Assembly: GCA_019918135.1 (NCBI GenBank)
Contig: WBZZ01003091.1
Span: 210,001-274,000, forward strand
Source: Paulinella micropora
Lineage: Eukaryota > Cercozoa > Imbricatea > Euglyphida > Paulinellidae
Direction: 5' to 3'
DNA length: 64,000 nucleotides
Position numbers and translations under genes: made by a program. This document shows positions 10,318 to 20,570 of this stretch, piece by piece (within the stretch, counting starts at the first letter, position 1; each line of letters opens with the position of its first letter). The notes under the pieces were generated by a model. That model was not told where the DNA came from and did not search any database. It saw only the letters and a program-made list of their open reading frames with translations.

Positions 10318-12995
10318 CTAGGGAATATGAGTAGCAACCAGCACCTGGTCCGACTCTGCACGGGGGGATTGAGTAGCAACCTGGTCCGACTCTGCACGGG
10401 GGTCGGATAAAGATTCTGACAAATCGTCCTCCGCCGGGAAAGGAGTCTCGGGGTCCGCCACGGCGGCGCGGGGCGGGAGCTGACAGACCCAGTCGCCCTC
10501 TACGTACAGGCCGGGCACGGCCTCCCCCCCGGGCGCGCGCCCGGGCGCGCCCTCCTGCCCCCTGAATCCCCGCTTGAGGCTCAGGAAGGCCTTCGGCAGG
10601 GGCGCGGACAACGGCGTAGACAGCCCCGTCAGCTCATCCACGCACGCCGAGTTCCAGTGGGCTGCCAGACCGTGCAGCCTGTTCTTGGGCGCTTCAAACG
10701 CGCAGTTGTTGTAGTGTGGGGCCGGATATTCGGGGCCATGCACGTACAGGAAATCGTGGCCGGTGTGGACGGCCCCTGTCACGCCGAGCCGCAGCTTGTC
10801 CCCAACGAGGCTCAACAACTCCTGGCGCAACTTCGGCGTCGGCGCTATAACCACAGGCCGGCCCGCCCGCGCGCGATGTTTTGTAAGTACGCGAGGGCTT
10901 TCCCGATCTGCGTTTGTCCGGGTTCCTGCAACAGGTCATGGATCGGCTTGAGCCTGCGGCGGTACAGCTCGACACAGGCCTCTGCCCACTGATTACTCGT
11001 CTGGCGGTCCACGTCGCCCCACAGGGGGTGCTCGTTCACGACATCCAGCAGCCTCGTCACCGGATGCTGGCGGCGGTCCGGCGCCCAGCCGCCATGTGCC
11101 ACAGCGCACTGTTCCTCTAGCATAGCTAATGTCGACGGGCTGGCCGAGCAGACCTCCCCCGTCAGCCCGTCAGACTGCACACCTCGTCCTCTTCTAGGTA
11201 CAACAACACCCCCAACGCGCAGCCCTCCAGCCAGCGGGACAGCCTGTTAACCAACAGCCGCCGCAGCGACGAGAAGGGATCCTCCAGCATGTAGCACGAG
11301 GACGCAAACAGTAGCAGCTGCACGGACCGGAAGTGCGGCGAAAGGCCGTGCCCGCCGTGCGAGGGCCCCGCCAGGCAGGCATAGCGCTTGCAGAGCTCCC
11401 CGACCCGGAAGTCCGCTCTAGGGTACAGCGACAGGCCAGGATCATCGTCCTGCTGCTGCTGCTGCTTCTGGCTGTTGGTGCGGGTTTGCTTTTCTTCACC
11501 CGCGCGCAGGCGCTTGTCCACAGAGTCCCGCAGCTTCGTAAACATCTTGCGCGTCTCCGGGAGCTCCCTCAGCTGGTCGGCCTGCAGGGCGCCCCTGAGC
11601 TTCTCTACCATTTCGGGCGAGTAGTCCTCACTGCTCTTCCTGCTAAAGTACTGCGCGCCCTTGACCACCCGGTTGTTCTCCATGAGGTGCAGGCGTTTCT
11701 TCGCTTCTGTTGGTGGCAGCGGGCCGATGAACATTTTTTCCGTGTCCAGCAGCGCCAGCGGGTACTCGTCCCCGATGTCACACGACTTCTGCATACACTT
11801 GTACCGCCCGGCGGTGTGCAACATTTCGCAGACCAGCCGGTGCGCGTCTACCGCAAACACCAGCACGAGGTTATGCGCGCTGACGAACGTGCACGTGACG
11901 CAGCCGTTCAGGCCGTTCGTGGTTTCCGGCTTGCGGAGGGAACCCGCCCTCCCGCCCTGATCGAAGAAGTACTTCTCGTTGGGGTCAAACACAGCCAGCG
12001 CGTCCGACAGGCGCGAAACTAGCGAAAGCACCGATTCCAGCACCAGACAAAGCTGGGCCACGCTCCTGGCCTCGCGCTGCAGCCAGTCGACGAACGTCAT
12101 TTCGCCGTCGGTAGCCAGGTAGACGGTGTTCAGGACGTAGAACCCCGTCCGGAAAAAGTTGAGCGAGCGCGGCAGGCTCTTGTTCGTGCCCTCGGACTTG
12201 GGGTCCACCGCCACGTACAGCTGGGAGCCTTTTGCGGACTTGGCGCTGGCCCTGGCCTTGTGCAAATCCGCCAACAAGCCTTGCACCAGCGCCGGGACCG
12301 TGGTGCTGACCAGGCCGGCGCGTACGCAGTGTTCCAGCCAGTGCATCAGCGGCCCCGAGGATTGCTCGCCCAAGGTTTATTCGGACGTGTCCGCCAGGTT
12401 CACCACAAAAGTGTTCTTGACCACCTGGCGGCACACCGAGTAGCGCGCCAGGCACAGCCGCAACAGCGCCATGGTGTGCAGGTGGTCCGCCAGCAGCGAC
12501 GCGCCCTCCGCCGAGCCCTTCGTAAACTCGGTCGTTCGTTCGGGCAGCACGGGCTCACGTTCCGACCACGACACAAAGTGGCTCTGGACTACCGCGCGCA
12601 GCACCACACGGTTGGCCCTGCGTCGCTTGGAGGTCATTTGGGTCGACGCCAGCCCGTGCTCCTGCAGCGACAGGCCTTCGGTTACCAGCACGTTCGCGGT
12701 GGGCGACCGCGCCAGCAACGAGGGGTGCAACACGAAGTCCTTGCTCTTGCCGCGGGGCGTCGCGGCGCCCACAAAGTTCTTGCACGACACCTGCGTGAAG
12801 TCACCCCCGGGGATTGGCTGTTCGACGCTGAGGACATCGGCTCGCGCGCCCTCGCGCAGGGTCTTGTGATTGCGCAGCCGCAGAAACTTGCCGGGCGAGT
12901 CTTCGCACAGTGTAAGCACGCTTTGCAGAAACTCGCGCTCCATGGGGGTTATGGTCCACTGGCTGTTGGCGGGGAGATTCGTACACAAGCGCGAC
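10318..12995 (-). pseudogene. Large unknown protein, broken by one stop and two frameshifts
   Basis: The start is the ATG at 12995, the first after low-complexity sequence. The frame runs to a TAA at about 12379-12377 and continues in the same frame for another 400 residues to 11162. It then shifts near 11170 and again near 10850 before ending at 10318. Overlapping frame ends at both shifts and uniform codon style support one gene of about 890 residues. Visible features are an Arg/Lys-rich patch (TSKRRRANR), a Gln run (QKQQQQQ), Cys pairs (CVTC, CMQKSC) and a Ser/Asp/Glu-rich tail with a repeated PRAESDQV motif. The segment near LADHLHTMALLRL to KNTFVV resembles parts of the genes at 29311-30447 and 33653-44766, so the three may be distant paralogues. 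Function unknown. Confidence 0.5.
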
Positions 12996-13569
12996 ATGGA
13001 AGCGCAGTCCTTGGGGCCTAGGGGCACACAAATGCGCAAGAAACTCTTTGCCCGCCCCTGTTCTCTCTTTTTTTTTTTGCCCACAACCACCCCCCGCCCT
13101 CCCTCTCTCTCGCTCTCTCTCCGCTTGTCCTCTTTTCGTGCGACCATTTGCCCCCCCATTTGCCCCATTTCCCCCATTTTTCCAATTTTCCCCATTTCCC
13201 CAATTTTTCCAATTTTCCCCAATTCTCCCCAATTTTTCCAATTTTCCCATTTTTCCCCAATTTTTCCCATTTTTCCAATTTTCCCCAATTTTTCCAACTT
13301 TCCCCCCAAAGTTCTTGGCGCCAATTTCCTTTTTTTTCTCTTTCTACGAAAGAAAGCAAAATCTGGGGGAGGGGATGAATCCCCCCCCCCCGCCCTCCCT
13401 CGCTTCTTGTCTACAAGAAAACCTGCCCCCCGCCTCCTCCCTCTTGCACCCCGGAAAGAAAAGTGGCCTCAATCCGGAGCCCGCGGGAGCAGACTGGATA
13501 AGTGAAAGAACAAAAAAAACAACAACAAAAAAAAGAAAGGCCCATACCAAAAAAAAAGAAGAAAACAAA
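12996..13569. repeat. Spacer with TTTTCCCC tandem repeats
   Basis: Between 13140 and 13315 about 20 imperfect copies of an 8-12 bp unit (CCCCATTTTTCC type) alternate. They are open in several frames and produce false Ile/Gly/Lys or Phe/Pro runs. A second C-run lies at 13380-13390. An A-rich leader (about 13507-13569) precedes the next ATG, a pattern seen before several genes in the window. Confidence 0.8.
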
Positions 13570-14469
13570 ATGCTACTGTCAGCCGTGCTGGCGACCCTGC
13601 ACTGTGCGGCTACGCTGGGGTCGGCCGAGGTCAAGCTCTTGCTGGAGCGGCAGAGCGCACGCGAGCTCTTTGTGTCCCGGTGGTCGGTCGAGCGGGGGCA
13701 GGTCCTAACACTGCCCGCCATTGTTGTGCCGTCATCCCAGGGGGTCGTGAACTGGGGTGACGGCGGGCCCGACGAGAGCTGCCCAACACCTCCACTTCCG
13801 TGCCGGCATGTTTATGCAACCAGTGGTTTGGTGCGGGTCACCACGATCCTGGCGCTGGCGGGTTGGACCATGCAAGACGCGGATCAGACAATGCGCGATT
13901 CGCTTGTTGAAATCGTGAGTTGGGGTCAGGTAATACTGCACCCCTCGAGCGGCCGGCACTTCTACAACTGCAGCCTGCTGCAGATATTGCCGTCCGACGC
14001 ACCCTTGCACACAGACAAGATCACGTCGCTGGAACAGAGTTTTGCCATGGCCAAAGTTTTCAGCTCGGGCGGTTTGGGCTCCTGGGACACGTCCAACGTA
14101 ATTACGTTGCGGGGGGCTTTTGCCACGGCCTCGGCCTTCGATGAGGACCTGGCTGGCTGGGACGTACTAAGCCGCGTGCAGGATGCGGGCGGGGCTTTCG
14201 TGAGGGCGGCCGCGTTCAACCACCCGTTGCCGTGGCGCACGACAAACCTGCGGGATACGACCGCCATGTTCGCGTTCGCCGCCGCCTTTAACCAACCGCT
14301 GTCTACTTGGTGGACCGGCGCTATTACTCGCGCAAACGGCATGTTTATGGACGCAACCCAGTTCGACCAGGACCTCAGTGCCTGGCGTTTCAGCTGCCGC
14401 TATGTTGCGCAGAATAGTGCCTTGAGCACAGCGCACCTCCCGCAAGGGCTGCCACAAGAATGTCTCTGA
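13570..14469 (+). CDS. Secreted PKD-like/BspA-like (DUF285) repeat protein
   Basis: The frame of 299 residues is intact. Residues 1-19 form a signal peptide (LLSAVLATLHCAATLGSA). Residues about 50-98 look like a PKD domain: VVNWGDG, then HVYATSG and VRVTTI, the WGDG and HxYxxxG hallmarks. Residues about 155-285 hold four DUF285 (BspA-like) units with recurring SF/AF...A.xF..L..W patterns, such as AFDEDLAGW, AFNQPLSTW and QFDQDLSAW. Such repeats occur in surface proteins of mycoplasmas, protists and giant viruses and often mediate adhesion. The gene is preceded by an A-rich leader. The PKD/DUF285 pairing is seen here; an adhesive role is inference. Confidence 0.75.
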   Translation: MLLSAVLATLHCAATLGSAEVKLLLERQSARELFVSRWSVERGQVLTLPAIVVPSSQGVVNWGDGGPDESCPTPPLPCRHVYATSGLVRVTTILALAGWTMQDADQTMRDSLVEIVSWGQVILHPSSGRHFYNCSLLQILPSDAPLHTDKITSLEQSFAMAKVFSSGGLGSWDTSNVITLRGAFATASAFDEDLAGWDVLSRVQDAGGAFVRAAAFNHPLPWRTTNLRDTTAMFAFAAAFNQPLSTWWTGAITRANGMFMDATQFDQDLSAWRFSCRYVAQNSALSTAHLPQGLPQECL

Positions 14470-14879
14470 GACAGCATTTTCTGTCTGGGAAAAGGAAAGG
14501 ACAATGGCGGGGGAGCGGGTGGAGGAGGTCGGTTTCTTAGTTTTTTTGTTGCAACGAAAATTAAAAAGAAAATGTCGTTGGCGTGTGTTGTGGTCTCATT
14601 GGTAGCAACGAAGGAGGAGTAAAAATTTCAGATCAAGGCCAAAAGAAAAAAAAGAAGCAGGACAGGTTCTCTCTCTCTCTCTCTCTGATCTAAATCTTTA
14701 AACGCCGGGCTTGCATGGAAATACATTTCAAGACAAGGCTGGGCGAAGGACTGCTGACATTACTAGAATGACGCAGAGTGCACAAAAAAAAAGCAGCTGA
14801 TGAGAGAGAAAAAATCACACGCACGAAAGAAACAGACCTTGCCCACATTTATACACAGACAACGTTCTCATATACAAAC
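14470..14879. other. Spacer, no gene seen
   Basis: Contains a GGGAGCGGGTGGAGG purine stretch, T-rich sequence and a short CT repeat (about 14668-14687). No open frame with coding character. Confidence 0.5.
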
Positions 14880-16235
14880 ACAACCTTTCACACACACACA
14901 CACACACACATACAAATCTCATGCGACGATACACATACATGTACGACAAAATCACACACACAAAAATTCACAGACACACGCACAAACATGTACGACAAAA
15001 ATCACACACACACACACGACGATACACGACGATACACAAACATGTACGACAAAAATCACACACACACAACGATACACGCACACATGTACGACAAAATCAC
15101 ACACAACGATACACACACGACGATACACGACGATACACACACATGTACGACAAAATCACACACAACGATACACACACGCACAAACATGTACGACAAAAAT
15201 CACACATGCAAAATTTCACCCACGACATCACACCAAAATTCACACACACGACAGTTCACGACGATACACACACACACAAATCCACATTCACACCAAAAAT
15301 CACATACACGCACAGGGTAGGGGGGGCCACTACGATGCCAAAAACCCATTGAGCATCCCCAATGGGCTCAACATTGTGGATCCCCAATGGGCTCAACATT
15401 GTGAATCCCCAATGGGCGGGAGGGACGACATAATGCGCGGGTTTTTGTTACACCACAAAAACAGGAAGCGACTATGTGTGTGTGTGTGTTTGTATGTTCG
15501 CACGTGTCGTTCTGTGTATTTGTGTGTGTGTCGTTCTGTGTATTCGTGTGTGTGTGTGTGTTTGTGTGTGTATTTGTGTGTGTGTTCTGTGTATTCGTGT
15601 GTGTGTGTGTTTGTGGGTGTATTTGTGTGTGTGTGTCGTTCTGTGCGTGTGTGTGTCGTTCTGTGTATTTGTGTGTGTGTGTTCTGTGTATTCGTGTGTG
15701 TGTGTGTGTTTGTGTGTGTATTCGTGTGTGTGTGTTTGTTGTCGTTCTGTGTATTTGTGTGTGTGTGTTCTGTGTATTCGTGTGTGTGTGTTTGTGTGTG
15801 TATTCGTGTGTGTGTGTTTGTGTGTGTATTCGTGTGTGTGTGTTTGTTGTCGTTCTGTGTGTTTGTGTGTTCTGTGTATTCGTGTGTGTGTGTGTTTGTG
15901 TGTTTGTCTGTGTGTTCTGTGTATTTGTGTTTGTTTGTGTGTTTGTTGTCGTTCTGTGTGTTTGTGTGTTCTGTGTATTTGTGTGTGTGTGTGTTTGTGT
16001 GTGTATTTGTGTGTGTGTGTGTGTTTGTATGTTCTGTGTATTCGTGTGTGTGTGTTTGTATGTTCTGTGTATTCGTGTATGTGTCGTTCTGTTTATTCGT
16101 GTGTGTGTATCATTCTGTGCAATTGTGTGTATCGTTCTATGCGTGTGCATCGTTCTGTGTATTCGTGTGTGTCGTTTCTGTGTGTATCGTGCCGTGTGCA
16201 CAAACTTGGAGAATGGGGGGGGGGGGGGGGGAGTG
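14880..16235. repeat. AC-rich/GT-rich inverted block with CCCAATGGG repeats (unit 1)
   Basis: The left arm (about 14880-15310) is AC-rich with recurring ACGATACAC and ATGTACGACAAAA words. The right arm (about 15475-16200) is GT-rich with GTGTATTCGTGTGTG and TGTCGTTCTGTGT words. The arms could pair into a very large imperfect hairpin. Between them, 15320-15440 holds CCCATTG, then three copies of CCCCAATGGGCTCAACATTG-like units, and CATAATGCGCGGGTTTTTGTT. A related block sits at 21.7-23.1 kb before the paralogous F-box gene. Long open frames across the arms are Cys/Val or His/Thr runs and not genes. Confidence 0.8.
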
Positions 16236-16355
16236 AGACAGGCATTCCCTGTTTTTAAAAAACATTGTCCCTCGTCCAACCTAAATCTTCTTCCCGTCAC
16301 TGTATCCCGTTTTCTTTTTGTTTGTTTGTTCCGGTGTTTGAACACTAGCTAGCCC

Positions 16356-17111
16356 ATGAGAACTATTCCCGTGAGAAAAAAGCCCAAGCTCGGACATAAT
16401 GGTCCGTTCGTGGCGCACTTGATCGCACTGCCAGAGGAACTGCTGCGACACCTGTCCCCGTGGTCTCCGCCGTCCGTGGCCGTGCTGGGCACGACCTGTC
16501 GCAGCCTCCGCAAATGTCTCCTCCCGTTGGCGACCGAAGCGCAGGAAGAACACCTTGCCAGCGTGCGCTTGCCGGTGGCCGACGCAATCGAAGAGATCGC
16601 CCTCAAGGGAGGTTACACCAAATTCAGCCTCCACGGCGCTACCCGCAACCAGTATTACGAAAATGAGGTTGATTATGATCTGGCTGGCTGCCTGAACCTC
16701 CACGCAGGCAAACGCTTCGGCTATGCCGAACGCATTGCGACGTCTTTAGAATTCTACTGGCACCACAGCCTCTCAACTGGAAAAACCAAGATCCGACTCG
16801 GCCTGCGGAGCAACGACGTCAACAGTGAATGCGAGAAATGTGGCAGCTTGAATATTTCTGCGTGGCTACGCCTGAAAGGCGAGCTATTCTGCGTGCAGAG
16901 CCGCGCCGAAATCGAGGCCATGCTGAAGCAAATAGTGTCGGTGCAAATGCTCAACTTGTTAGGAGATGCCTACATGAAGCATGACACTTTCGAAAGTGGG
17001 TCTATTTCCTGGATGGACCCGCTTGAGAAAGGTGTGACGGGGCCTGTCACCCCTCACTGGGTCTATCGGGATGGCGAGAGATTCTGTGAGGACTGCGAAG
17101 AGTTGGAATAG
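16356..17111 (+). CDS. F-box protein with Cys pairs (paralogue 1)
   Basis: An intact 251-residue frame. Residues about 20-60 match an F-box (IALPEELLRHLSPWSPPSVA then TTCRSLR), the module that binds Skp1 in SCF ubiquitin ligases. A basic N-terminus precedes it. The C-terminal part has two Cys pairs, CEKC (159/162) and CEDC (about 245/248), that could bind zinc and serve as the substrate-binding region. A paralogue at 23240-23977 shares the whole architecture, about 150 bp of upstream sequence and the TAG stop position, so both derive from a segmental duplication. F-box genes of this kind are common in giant viruses and are thought to redirect host ubiquitination. Confidence 0.75.
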   Translation: MRTIPVRKKPKLGHNGPFVAHLIALPEELLRHLSPWSPPSVAVLGTTCRSLRKCLLPLATEAQEEHLASVRLPVADAIEEIALKGGYTKFSLHGATRNQYYENEVDYDLAGCLNLHAGKRFGYAERIATSLEFYWHHSLSTGKTKIRLGLRSNDVNSECEKCGSLNISAWLRLKGELFCVQSRAEIEAMLKQIVSVQMLNLLGDAYMKHDTFESGSISWMDPLEKGVTGPVTPHWVYRDGERFCEDCEELE

Positions 17112-17459
17112 ACCGGATTGTGTACTGATCATTATCATTAAAATCCAGATTTCTTTTTTGCTTTTTGCTTTCGCGCCTGTGTAGTAACAGAACGGGGGGT
17201 CTTTCTGCAGATAATGCTGTCTATGTTGTGGCAGGGGTCGTTTCTCCAGACATTCTGCTTGTTTTTTGTGTCTGGGGGGGGGGCCGGATGGTAAGAGAAA
17301 AGAGAGGGTCCCGCTCTTTTTGTTTGACTTTTGCCTGTCTTTTGATGAGGGAGCTCAAATGTTGTGAGACGGGGGGAGGGCGGTCCACGCTGCGGCCCGG
17401 CTCCCTTCCCCCTCCCCTTCCTATTTGCACTATAAGGATCCACCCTCTATTCCACCCGC
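17112..17459. other. Spacer, no gene seen
   Basis: Follows the F-box gene; a CATTAAAATCC near 17135 resembles a polyadenylation signal region. Contains a G-run at about 17274-17283. No gene seen. Confidence 0.5.
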
Positions 17460-18120
17460 CGGCGCTCGCTCACAAAATATCAGCTAAGTCCTTTTTGCCG
17501 CAATTTGCGGCAAAAAAAGTGTCCACAAATTGCGGCCCCGGTGGCATTTGGCGCGAAATTCGCCGAATTATGGAACTACTGAAAAAAATTTTTTTGGAGA
17601 TTTTGGCACATTTGTAGCTCAAGAAAAATTTTGGGGAAACATACGCGGGCGGGGAAAAAATTAAAGGTGCAAAAAAATTCCCCTCCCGCCTTTCTTTCCC
17701 CAAAAATTTTTCTGTTGTTACTCAGTTATTGCCGAAATCACCAAAAAAAAAAATTCTTGGTGTGCCGCAAAGTTCGGACAATATCACTTACCCGTAAGTT
17801 CCGGCACCTTGTGCATTTGGCGCGAAATTCACCGTAAAATCGAAACTAGTGAGAAATTTTTTTTTGCAAAGGACATTTCGGCACATTTGTAGCTCAAGAA
17901 AAATTTTTGGGGAAACAAACGCGGGCGGGGAAAAAATTAAAGGTGCCAAAAAATTCCCTCTCGCCTTTCTTTCCACAAAATTTTTTCTGTCGCTAGTTTG
18001 TAAATGCCGAAATCACCAAAAAAAAAAAAAAAAGTTGCGTACCGCAATTTGCCAAAAAAAAAATGTCCACAAATTGCGGCGGGCGCGAAGTTCACTGGAT
18101 TTTTGAATAAAACCGCATTT
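17460..18120. repeat. Palindromic repeat array (two copies)
   Basis: Two copies of a unit of about 300 bp (about 17500-17800 and 17815-18100) share TTGCGGCAAAAAAA, GGCGCGAAATTC, GGGGAAACA..GCGGGCGGGG and CCGAAATCACC. Within each unit the left half (GGGGAAAC...GCGGGCGGGGAAAAAA) is roughly complementary to the right half (TTCCC...CCGCC..TCTTTCC), so each can fold on itself. The same family appears at 50.87-51.48 kb. No transposase frame is inside, which fits a non-autonomous palindromic (MITE-like) element. Confidence 0.7.
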
Positions 18121-18189
18121 TGTCTGAACAGAAAATTTATTAGCAAGCGGACATTTTGGATCTTCTGGGCTCGGACACCACATTTCTTA

Positions 18190-19153
18190 TGGCGGCTGTC
18201 CTGCTGGTCCTAATAGTGGTTGCGGGCGCCAAGCACCAAGCGCTTCGCTACTTCCGCACCGGGGGGAGCGTCCGTTTGGTGAAGGTGAAAGTGCCCGGGT
18301 CTTCGCGGGGCTTTTTCATGGCCGAGGATCAGGACCTGATAGCCAAAGGCGTGGTAGACCCTATGCTGCGCTTTTTGCAAACAAGCGAACCGCACATCGG
18401 ACAACTGCTAACCGAGGTGTTACAATGCAAGGCAGACAATCGCCCTTGTGCCCGGACTAACGCGGTGGTCTTTGTGGATATCGGAGCCAACGCGGGCTTC
18501 TACACGCTCCTGGCCGCCTCGTTAGGGGTTTCTGTCATAGCCGTGGAACCGCAGCCCCACTGCGTTGCCTTCCTCAAGGCCGCGGCGGCCGCGAGCGAGC
18601 TGTCTAGGATTAGCGTGCACAGCGTGCTGGCAACTACAGCAGACCGCGGCACGCGCGCGTGCGCGTGCGCAACGGCTGCTTCGGGACCTGGCCGTACGCC
18701 GAGGGCCAGGAGGACGCCGCCATCAACTATTTTGCTGGCGTCGACAACTCGACTACCGACATCGACCTGGTACACGCGGCGAGTTTGGTGCCCGCTAACA
18801 CCAGCCTGGTACTCAAGATTGACACGGAGGGCTGCGAGTTCGAGGTCCTGTCGGGCCTGCGCGCCCTGTTTGAGGCCCGGCGCGTGATTTGCGCGGTCGT
18901 CGAGTACAACCGGGCCATGTGGTGCCGCCGCGAGGGCCAGCCGTGGGACACGTGCGACCCCGTCCGCTTCAAGCACGACTCGCTGCTGGTCTACGACTGG
19001 CTGACCCGGGCCGGCTATGAGCTGTCGGTGTTTGGGCTGGGTTCGCTAGACAGGGCCGCGTTCTACAACCTCGTGCACGAACCCACGGCAGGACATTGGC
19101 TGACCTTTGACTTCCTGTGGAGCGCGGTAGACCACCTTCGGAAGACGGAGTGA
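18190..19153 (+). CDS. FkbM-family methyltransferase with signal anchor, frameshifted
   Basis: The ATG at 18190 starts a hydrophobic N-terminus (AAVLLVLIVVAGA), probably a signal anchor. The Rossmann SAM-binding motif follows as VFVDIGANAGFYT, then VIAVEPQP with the acidic residue that binds the SAM ribose. The downstream frame has VLKIDTEGCEFEVLSG, the hallmark IDxEGxE motif of FkbM methyltransferases, and a C-terminal part typical of that family. A one-base shift in an alternating GC run near 18650 separates the two halves. FkbM enzymes O-methylate sugars or secondary metabolites, so a role in glycan modification in the secretory pathway is likely, given the anchor. The gene is convergent with the Kelch gene 127 bp away. 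Confidence 0.75.
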
Positions 19154-19279
19154 AGGCGGCCGAAACCAAATTTCGTTTAAATTTAAAAAAAGACTCTGGT
19201 GGTGGTATAAAAAAACTTAAAACAACAAAGAAAGGCCCAAGAAAGAAAAAAAAGAAATTGCTTTTAATTCTACAACAGT

Positions 19280-20241
19280 TCACTCAAGACGCTGGCGCTT
19301 GGCCGGACGCGGCTCCAGCGTGAGCACGGCGCAGCACGCCTCCAGACACTGCTCGACCATAGGCTTGCTTTCTAGCAGCCAGGTAGCGGAGGCCTCGTCA
19401 AAGCGCTCGACGGAAGCGAGCGCATTTTCACCCAGGTCGCAGGTACCGCCCGCCACGTACAGGCTGTTGTTGAGTACGAGCCGAAGCGCCCGAACGCGGC
19501 GTCTTGAGATCACCGACGAAGCGCCACTTCTGCACTTTGGGGTCGTAGCACTCTACCTCCTCTAGCTCCAACTCGGCGTCTGGGAAAAAATTGGTGCCTC
19601 CGACGACATACAGCTTGTCCTTGAAGACCTGAGCCGAAAAGTCGTGACGACCCAGACGTAGCCTGCCCGCTGACCGCCACTCGTTGCGCACTGGGTCGTA
19701 CTTCTCAACCTTGCGCAGGCTCCAGTCGTGGTTGTGGCCCCCGATCAGGTACAAGCAGCCGTCCAAAGCCGCGAGCCGGGCCTGGTGGCGTTTGGTGGGG
19801 GGAGCGCAGCGCGTTAGCCAGGCGTCGGTCTTTTCGTCGTACACCAGCAGCGAGTTGTGCATATCTCGGACGGACAGCACGACGTACAGACGGTCGTGCA
19901 GGACCGCGCCCGTGAGGTCCTCGTAATCGCACGGCAGGCTGGCCTTGGCCTCCCAGCGGTTGTCGCGGGGGTCGTAGCACTCCACGGCGCGGAGCATCTG
20001 GCCGTCGTCGTCGCTCCTGCGCCCGCCCACAACATACAGCTTGCCCTGCAGCAGTAGGCCGAGCTGTCCGCTGCTGGCCGTCGGCGGGCTCCAGACAGTA
20101 GCCTTCCAGCCTTCGGGCGGTCAAGGTTTCGGCCGAACGTGATGCCCCAAAGCCGCCGAACACGTACACCGCGCGTTGTGTAGCTCCGTCGGGCGCTGGT
20201 GCAGGGTTATTGGGCGGAACGGCGGTATGGCGTTGCGACAT
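19280..20241 (-). CDS. Kelch-repeat protein, frameshifted
   Basis: From the ATG at 20241 the gene encodes about 320 residues forming roughly six Kelch blades: VYVFGGFGAS, GRRSDDDG with VECYDPRDNRW, LYVVLSVRD with YDEKTDAW, LYLIGGHNHD with VEKYDPVRNEW, LYVVGGTNFF with VECYDPKVQKW, and LYVAGGTCDL with VERFDEASATW. The GG and Y..W signatures are regular. Two frameshifts, near 20060 and near 19500, split the propeller into three frames. There is no BTB or F-box domain N-terminal to the repeats, only a short Pro/Ala-rich leader. Kelch propellers are protein-interaction modules and often substrate adaptors. Confidence 0.8.
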
Positions 20242-20570
20242 TGTCACGTTCGTAAGAACCAGGAATGGCTGTACACAAACGAAAAAAAAAGAAATCTCGC
20301 TCTCTCTCGCTCTCTCGCTCTCTCTCCGCGCTGCAAACACAAGAAGAGAGAGAGAGAGAAAGGTCCTTTAACTCTCCCCCTTGTATTCTTCCACCACAGT
20401 ATAGTTTAATAAGGACTCAAAGTTTTTGGTCTAGCTATAATTGCAACTAGCGAACCGTACCAACGCCGCTCAAAAATAGAGAGAGAGAGAGAGAGTGTAA
20501 GAAAAAAGGGGGGGGGGTGGTTGGGTGGGCTTTGTCACCGGGGGGGGGGGGGGGGGGATTGCGCCGCCCT
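20242..20570. other. Spacer with CT/GA and G homopolymer tracts
   Basis: Contains TC-repeat runs at about 20298-20333, GA-repeat runs at 20347-20362 and 20480-20496, and G-runs at about 20510-20518 and 20541-20556. No gene seen. Confidence 0.6.

Noticed and set aside
13018..13359. Ile/Gly/Lys or Phe/Pro repeat proteins
   Set aside because: These come from the TTTTCCCC tandem repeats, open in several frames at once.
14800..16345. Several open frames of 260-480 codons on both strands
   Set aside because: They consist of Cys/Val or His/Thr runs produced by GT/AC dinucleotide repeats; no complex sequence is encoded.
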